Below are positions 25,301-34,300 of a stretch of DNA of 64,000 nt, in pieces. This stretch comes from Cinclus cinclus (lineage: Eukaryota; Chordata; Aves; Passeriformes; Cinclidae), in the NCBI RefSeq assembly GCF_963662255.1, contig NC_085047.1, positions 46,221,006 through 46,285,005 on the forward strand. The letters are read 5' to 3'. The notes beneath the pieces are model-generated. The model did no database searches, was not told the origin of the DNA, and was given only the letters and a program-made list of their open reading frames with translations. Position numbers and translations under genes: made by a program. Position 1 is the first letter of the stretch. The number at the start of each line of letters is the position of its first letter.

Positions 25301-28300
25301 CCCCTGTATAAATAGACACTAAACCCAGTTTTTCTGACAGAGTTTGCCTTCTGATTCTTAATGTTTTTAAACTAGTGTAATGTGCTACAAGAAATAACAA
25401 AACACAAATAGAAATAATCTAAATACATGAACAAAGCTGCATATACTGAGTTAATTTGTGCTTTTTCCAGTCATAGCTGCTCATTCTCACCGCTACTAAA
25501 AATTTTTGATAGCAAAAATAGCTATTTAATAGCCTGGGCAGAAAATATTATGTAAGAGTCTACAGTAAGAAATTCTGCTGTAGCAATTTAAAATTATACT
25601 TGAAATGTTGAGCATTGTGTCCTCTGAAACTAACTTAAAAATAAACTATTTGATAGCTTTGTCTTACAATTGGACAGCTTTTTCTTAGTTTGAATATAAA
25701 AATAGGTTTGTTTTCTTTTACCAAAATCCAGTGTTTGGTTGTGTTTATCTGTGTGCCTTTGTGGACATCTTATGTTAAGGCACACCAATATAGGTTTTTT
25801 TTTTTTTCTCTTTGAAGGCAGTGTTATTTAAAAGACATTTAGAAATAAGTTTCTGGTAATGTATTTTCAGCAACTGAGGAGCTTGATACAGAAAATGAGT
25901 TTTTATTACCTCCTGTTTTTGGTGAAGAATATGAGGAACAGCCAAGGCCTCGTTCCAAAAAGAAGGTAATCTTTTAATCTATTAAAAATATCAAGAAAAG
26001 CACAAAATTTATGTAGGAAAAAATATCTGTGTGGGGTTTTTTTAGTTCTCATACTGATTTACAGCACATTATGGCTACTCATACTTTATATCCTGTCTTT
26101 ATGACATAAATTGATACATCTCAAGTAATAAAATTATTGTAGTGGTATGTCTGTTGCAGATAACTGTTGGATTTGATAAGAGTGTAATTTGTAAACTCTG
26201 GTCCTGTTTTTGCTTCACAGTGGCAGAGCTGTTGGTGTAATGTGCCACTGTGTATATACCTGCTGTATTCTTAGCAATGCTGTTTTACCTTCTACTTCGA
26301 ACAAAGGTGTCTTGGTTTAATTTGATAGTAAGATGGATAAACATTGGCTTTGCCATGGTTTATAATGGGATTCATAGCATTTCCTTTATAAAAGAGTTTA
26401 ATATTTTTTTTTCTTGTAATTTTTCCAGATTTTATTTTTGGTCGATCTTAGTTTAGACGTTGGATACAAATTAGCCATAGTGTTTTATTTAGAAGGAACC
26501 AAGAAATAGTTTCTTATGCCTGACACAAAGTTGAAATGGTTTTGTTCCAATAACTGCAGTAAATATTGCAGCTTTTAAAAAACCAGCCAACTTCTGCAAA
26601 AGCTTTCTAATAATAAATTGGTCTTTCTAGTATCAAATCTGGTGTCTAAGCTTTCACTGTTATCCACTGGACATTATCCACATACCCACAGCTGGGCATG
26701 TTTTAATCTGGAACCAGTGCTGGCCTTTCCATTGGTGGGTTCATTTGAGCCTACAAGTTGAGCCCGTGACTGAGATGTGTCTCATCCTTAGTTCCCCGTG
26801 CGTTAACACGACGAAATTCCGAGAGCGCGCTGGGGTTCGGTGTGCTCTTTGGCCCGCAGGTGGCTGTGCCAGGTGCTGTGCCCCTGCTGGTGGCACTGCC
26901 ACCGACAGAATTAACCTCTGTTAATCTCTGTGTTGCCATCCCATGGCAGGGTGTGAAGAGGAGAGCCGTGTCGGAGTACCAGTCGCACGATGACAGCTCC
27001 GAGAACTCCGAGTGCAGCTTTCCCTTCAAGTACGCCTATGGGGTGAACGCCTGGAAGCACTGGGTAAAGTCCCGGTATTTAGATGAAGAGCTGCCAGAGT
27101 TAGAGGAACTGAAGTCAAGTAAGTATTTCCAAAATTCTGGCATCCAGATTCTGACCTGCTAGGGAGAATTGCCGTACCCCTGTGATTCTCAGCTGGAATT
27201 TTTGATAGAATCTTTCTCATGTCCTTAATGTTCCCAGCATGACTGAGATTATTTTTCCACAGAGTTACGAAACTCATGTTTTTTCTCCCTAGGTTTTCCT
27301 ATTTGGTTCAAAATGCTGGATCTCACACTTCTCGTGAAAGCTAGGCAGCACCTTCTTGGCTATTCTGATTTTCTGTGATCGTTGATTTTTTTGTTTGCAT
27401 TGTATTTTTCCTCATATGCTAACTCACTTCAGAGTTCACACCATTTCTGGGCTTCTAAATGGCAAGGGAGGGACATCCTCCTACTCTTTGTCCTGTAAGG
27501 AGATCTTCCTCTGAGGCTGGCATTACCTGGCTGTGGAGCTCGGGTGCAAGGTGGCCTTCACACCCCTGGAGCCGTGCTGTTCTTTCTGCAGCTCTCCTCT
27601 CTGTACACATTTGTACTGTGAGGGAAAAAGGGAATTGCTGCTACTCCTGCTGTTCTTCAGCTCCCACATGCATCTCGGCACCCTTGTGTTCTGTTCTTGG
27701 ATCTTTGGAAACTGCTGTTTCCCCTGAAGGTGCCCCTCTACACCACTGGCTTCACTTTAGCATCCTGGCCTGCCTCTGTGTCATCCTGAGCTGTGCATGA
27801 CAATACATTTGTTAGCAGGTGTTACTGCATTTGGTTAACTAGACTTAACTGTGGGAGCCTTGATTGTTTTAATGCAGACCTAACATTTTAACTGCTTAGT
27901 ACATTTTAGTCTCTTTCATTGGTTAATGGAGAGGACATCAAGCCAGTTCTCAGTTTCCAGTCAAAAAATACCCCATCCCACCTTCACTGTGTGACAATTC
28001 TGTTGTATAATGTAGCATTTCTTCTCTATTTTACAGTAAAGTCTGTGAAATTAAAGGAAGATCTATTATCACATACTTCAGCTGAGTTAAACTATGGGCT
28101 GACACATTTTGTCAATGAAATTCGAAGGCCTAATGGAGAGAACTATGCACCTGACAGCATCTATTATCTGTGTCTTGGAATTCAGGAGGTTAGTAGAGGC
28201 TGTAGAGATGGGAAATGGAGCTGCTGATTTGACTGTAACCCATTTCAGTAGAAGAGTGGAGATAACATGGGTTTACTGGCTCGGAGCTACCCTTAATACA

Positions 28301-31300
28301 TGGCTGTGATCAGGCTGCTGTGCAGTCACATTGTAGAAAGCTGTCTGTGTAGGAAATGAGTTTACAGACCCATCCTGAAAACTCCAACACAAATTGGTAT
28401 ATTGTAATAGTTTTAAGCTTCTTGCTGTGTTAAAGTAAGTAATTAATCCAGTTGAAAACTACACAGTCTTTTCAAATGCTGTGCTTCATATTGTTTGCTA
28501 AAGATGTCCAGTGTAAAAACAGAATGAAACAAGTCATGATCTCTAAGAGTTTTACTAGTTCAATTCCTTAGCATATAGAGGAAACTATGTAAATTAAGTG
28601 TCTTTTGGGTCTAATTTACTGAGTATTGCTAACTGTGGACTGGCAGGAGAGAGTGCAGGAAACTCTGCTATATTGACTGTCTTACACACAGTAATGTATG
28701 TGAAGGCAATAACCTATCACTACATAATTAGAGAAGCTGTTCCAAAGCTTATCTTTTAAGCAGGGAGGGTTGTCTTAATTTTTGCTACATAAGGCAAAAC
28801 ATAGGTAAAATAAGCAGTGTTCAGAGCTGACAGCACAGAAAATTTCATTCAAGTTAAAAAGCAATAAAAGATGTGTATGATGTGGAAAGCAAGCTGCTCA
28901 CAGGATTTGCAGTTCTACTTAAGTTGTTCCATACTTGAGGCACAGGACTTGAATCAAGTAACAAATTTTTTAATTGAAATACGTTAAAAATAAGTAGTGC
29001 AATAGTAATTTTCCCATGTTGCAAATACGCAGAAATAAGGAGTTAGTTGTTACCTTTGCTTCATCATTGAAACTTGAGAAACAAAGATTGATTTTAGTCA
29101 GCGGCTTTTTAGTCAATATTGCTACAAGGCATGTTGCAAATTCAGGTAGCTTTCTGCTTCTGCACTTGCATGATACACTGTCTCTCTGTACCTTTCTGTT
29201 TAATTGAAAATGCTCATGTTAAGCAGGTAAACATTACACAGAGAGAAATACATGTTTATAGAAAGGAACTCAAATAATATTTTTTAAAATCTTTCTTTTG
29301 TACCTTTGACATTGTCTGTCTCATCAGTCATGAAGGCTAGTTGTGTATAAAACATCTTTTTTCCAGCTCTTCAGAACTGTAGTTTGTGTGGCAACCACAA
29401 TTATCATGAGGCCTAATAGGCATACACAATGCTGGAACATTAGTGGTGCAACATGTAGTCATATTTGTGCAATTTTACTGCTTATACTTGGTGTCCAGTA
29501 TTTAATTCATGCAATGTGAATAGTCCTGATTTGTTGGCTGGACTGGTAGGAAGATGTGCTGTGTTCTGATGAGTTTATATTTCACAAAGGCAGACAGCAG
29601 GTGAGGGACAGAAACATGAGCTGTGAAGGACTGCAGCCAATCATCTGTGTGCTAATGGCAAATATTTGGGGGTGTACCACCCTTCTGAAGAAACACGTTT
29701 AAGCAAACTAGTGGTATGCTAAATGCAATGTTCACAATGTACAATAAAACTCCATTCCGTTCTAGAATTTGCTTAGTCCTTTCCACCCCAACCCTGAAAG
29801 AGAAAAAATTGTCTGCTACTGCATAAAATGTATTGACTTTGTTGGACTTGGAAGGGGCTCCGAGGAGATTAAAATATGCCATTTAAGGATACAGTTGGGC
29901 CAAAGATCATTAATATTTTGCTATCTTAAAGTAAGATTCTCTTCAAAGGAAGAAAATGTAGGAACCATAGGCTAGTAAAAAAGTGCATTCCCCTTCCACC
30001 AGCATTGCTGCACTCATTGTGGCTAAATATGCACTCATCGTGGAGCTTTTCCTGATGGATAGAATGTGATTTGAGCTCAGGAGTCTTCAAGTCCTAAGTT
30101 GGTTGTTTTCTGGTTTGTTTAGTTGGGTTTTTTTTAATTTTGTAAAATAACTTTTTCCAAAAGGAAGCAGTGTAAAATCTGTTCCAGGAAACTGGTCCCT
30201 GACTCAAATGGTGCAGTTTCTCAGTTCAGGTTAATTTGCAGCTGAAATTGTTCTGCTTTCAGACAGAAGTGGTTCAATAATGGTTTTGATAACTCTGAAG
30301 TAGTGTGGCTGAAGAATATCACACTTAGAAATAAAGGCTGCTGCATGGTCAGGCAGGCATCTAGTGGAGAGAATTCATCTAGAGGAAAGTGTTAGCCTGC
30401 CGTTCTCCTTTGTTGCAACATGGCCTTCATTCTTTGTCCCTAATTGGAATTATTGGGATTTGGCTTGAGGTTTTTTTCTTGTTTTTTGTATGTCTGGTAA
30501 TGGGGTTGTTAGGGCAGGCTGATAGAGTTTGGCAGTCGTTTGTCTGAAGGTCAGACTAATAAAATTGCTGTGGGCAGTGATTCAGCCTGTTCTCCTTTGC
30601 TGTGGGATCCAGAGGTGCATCCATTTCCTTCCTGTGTACTGCTGTTACAGTAGAGCTCATCTCAGCTGGGAATGGCTTGTGCTCTTCCTGCCCCTGTAGG
30701 GTTTGTAGAGCAGCAGAGCACGACATTGTGGTTTGGGAATGAAGGTTTGCAGGTTTGGGTGATAGGTTGGCATCTACCCTGCCACACAGTGTCATCCTTC
30801 TATAGGCTCTGTGGTGCTGGTGGTCCAGGGAGCTTCAGACTTCTACTGGGAATGCCAGGGTTTAGTCAATACTTAATCTGAACCAGGAAGAACCATTATT
30901 TTTAGTTGAGTTCTCACAGGCTTGTGAGCTTGTGATAGGTTCTGAACCAGTCTTCAGTCTTCATTTCCACTGCCAGCGTTCAGTGTGAACATTTAATGTG
31001 AAGCAGAAAAAAACACATGGCAGAAGAATGTTCCAGGGAATGGAGAGGCAAACACCATGAAGCTTATAGTGAGCTGTATTGCCTGGCTTAGAACTACTTT
31101 ATAAAATCAAAACTGGTGTATGTAGAAACAAGCACATGTGGGGGGAATATTCTGCTTTGAGGAATTAGTTAAATGTATCATATGTAATTATCTAAATGAA
31201 AGTGTTGTTGAAAACCTGTAGGAAGTGTATTCATTAATTTTCCCTTATTATAAAATTAAGTGCAAAGATAAAGAAGCCAGGATGTACTGAACCATGATCA

Positions 31301-34300
31301 CCTATTATAAATAAGTGTTGTGTTCAATGTGATTTCAAGCATAGGTACAGAAATAGATGCCATTTCCAAAAGCAAATGTGGTTCTTGTCTGTCACTTTTA
31401 TTGTATTCACTAACAGGCATGGTCTTGGCAAAGATAACCCCGAAGTGGAAAATGTAAGAAGCCAGTCTTCCCTTTCTTAGAAATGTCTCCAGAGAGGATA
31501 ATGTCAAATAGTAATAATCCTCAGCCATTAATTCTTGGTAAAAGTTCAAAAGAATTTCTGTCTGTAAGGTCAAGAGCGATAAGAAAATTAGATTGCTGAA
31601 CAGGCCAGCCCCTTGCACCATTCTATCATCCTTCTTGCACTGGAGTATATTATTACCAAAAATATATTTGTGGGGTTTTTTTTCTCCCACTTTTGTGTTA
31701 AAGACAGTTTTGTCACTGTACGGAGCTCACATTTAAAAGGGCAGACTCTTACTAAATGTTGGTTGGTTTTGGGTTTTTGTTTTTGGTTTTGTTTTGTTTG
31801 TTTGGTTTTTTTTTTAAGGCCTAGGTGGAGGAAAAGGTTTGTGGTTTGGGGGTTTTTTAATGACTCCCCATTCACTAATACAATGTTGCACACAGGAAAT
31901 CTTAGAGAAGAATTATAGAATAGTAGTGACTATGATTCATATCCAGTTAGAAATTCACAACATACAATTAGATTAGAAATAATTGTTGCCTGATAGATAC
32001 TGGAAAAGTGGCATAGCTTTATTTTTAGATGCTTTTTTTCAGTAAAGTGCTTGCACAGTAACAAAAAAAAAAAAAAAAAAGAGTTCTCTAGTACAGGAGT
32101 TGTTCTAATCAGGAATTGTAAATACTGTGTCTCTGTCTTTCCTATAGTATTTATATAGAAGTAATCGAAAAGACAACATATTTATTGATCCAATCTACCA
32201 GACATTTGAAAAGGAATTAAATAAAATCCTTCGAAGTTGGCAGCCAAGCATACTTCCAGATGGTAATTTTCTTTTTGGTCATGTATGTCATGTTCATCTC
32301 TTAATAGTTATGTATTCTTAAGTGTGTGTGTGTATATATATATATATGTATGTATGTATGTAAGTAAGTATGTATATATCTATCTATCTATCTTATACAT
32401 TGCAGTAGTAGTTGAAGAAGAATTACAGAGATGTCTTCTAAGATTTAATTTAAGACTGTACCTGTTTTTATTTATCTTGTTTCTGGCTAATCCATGTTAC
32501 AAGAGTTGTTTTTGCCACTGACTGTTAAAATTGACTCTCCACCTTCAGGAGAGAAAGTTTAAAAAAGCTCTTTGACCTGTAGCTTTTATCTGAGCCAAAC
32601 ATTTTTTTTTTTTTTTGCCCCTTTTTTTTCCCCCAGCTGGAAGCAGGCAGGCAGGCACTGCACTATATGTAGGTAGGGCTAGCAAGTGATGTATTTTAGA
32701 ATTTCTCACCTGGGTTAAAAGGACTTTCTGCTTGGGAGTCTTCTGCTCAGAAGGATCATCAGTTCATGGAGAAAGCAGATTTTTGCCAGCAGGCGACTGT
32801 TGGTGCTGAACAGCAGAATCAACTGTTCTTCCATCTTTCTCACAGTCCTCTCCTGAGTGAGGGCCTGTCCTTGCCAGACCCTTTCTTTTCTCTTCTCAAT
32901 ATTGGCTTTTCTCAATACAGCCCAGAGAGCCTATGTTGGGCCCTTCCTGCATCCTTTTACGGTCCACAAGTGCTTTCCAAGTGAGATATCCATTAGTAAT
33001 GAGAAGGAAGAAGGTACAGTGTTTGGAGGCCTTAACTTGAGCGGAATAAAATGAATTCCAAAATATGCCTTTTATGGCCAAATTAAGGTTACTCCATTGA
33101 ACATTAATTTCTGTGAAATAGCATGAGAGAGCTGCATGTCAGCAATGCTGTTGTAACTGAAACAGATATGTGTTCTCTCTGAAATTGCCTGTACTGATAT
33201 TTCCCATTGAGTGTCTCTAACAGGTGGGTTTGGGGAGTGTGGACATATAAATAAATATAAATAAGTTTATCAGCAGCTTCTGTCATGATTATTTTGTTAT
33301 ATTTCACAGTTAAAAAAACCCCTGTGTTTTTTCCACTTTGACAGTTCATGGGCTAATACATTGTATTTTCTCTACTATTCTTTTTTACTAAGGATCAATA
33401 TTCTCTCGAGTTGAAGAAGATTACCTTTGGAGGATTAAACAGCTAGGATCACATTCACCTGTTGCTCTTTTGAATACTCTGTTCTACTTTAACACTAAAT
33501 ATTTTGGCCTGAAAACAGTGGAGCAGCACTTAAGACTTTCTTTTGGCACTGTTTTTAGACAGTGGAAGAAAAATCCTCTAACAATGGAAAGCAAAGCTTG
33601 TCTTCGATATCAAGTGTCTTCCCTCTGCAGAGCTGATAATGAAGGTACTATGGCAGTTCAAAATTAGTATTGCAGCAGCATCCACATGGCACTGATGAGG
33701 GACATCTGGGCACCTGGCCAGGAGCCAGAGCTCTGCCTTTGCATACGAAGTCTACCAGCTCTCAGCTCCCAGAACTCTAATTGGAGTGTGTGGTCTTTGG
33801 GGTCTGCAGGGTCTCTGAGTTAATTTGAGCCCACTGGTCTCCATGTGAAACGCTGTGACTTTGCTGTGGCTGGGGGTGGCATTTCCAGTTTGCAGATTTG
33901 CACAGTTGTGGTGACTGCCTCGTGGTACTTGGTGGGCTGCTTATGGGAAATTTGGCTGAAAAATGTAAAATAACTTGAAGTTATAGCTTAGGTGTTGTTG
34001 ATTTTCTTCTTAAAGATAAAATTACTACTGGAAAAAGGAAACATGAAGATGATGTGCCAGTATTTGAACAAATTGAAAACACATCTGATCCAGCTAGATG
34101 CCCTGTGAAAATGTTTGAGTGCTATCTGTCTAAAAGGTAAGTGTGATACAGGGTAATACAGCCAGGATCTAGAGTAAACCAGGTCCAGAAAGGAACTGTT
34201 TTGCTGCAACATGAAATGTGCTCAAGCAAAGGAAGTGGACTGAAATATTTTGAAAAATGCCTGAATGAAGGTATTGAAATCTCCAGTTCTTTATCTAGAC

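Noticed and set aside
27459..27800. 113-codon open frame in the intron after exon k
   Set aside because: Cys/Ser/Leu-rich translation with no family resemblance, no splice phase that fits the flanking exons, and an overlapping second frame equally open. Chance in a GC-richer patch.
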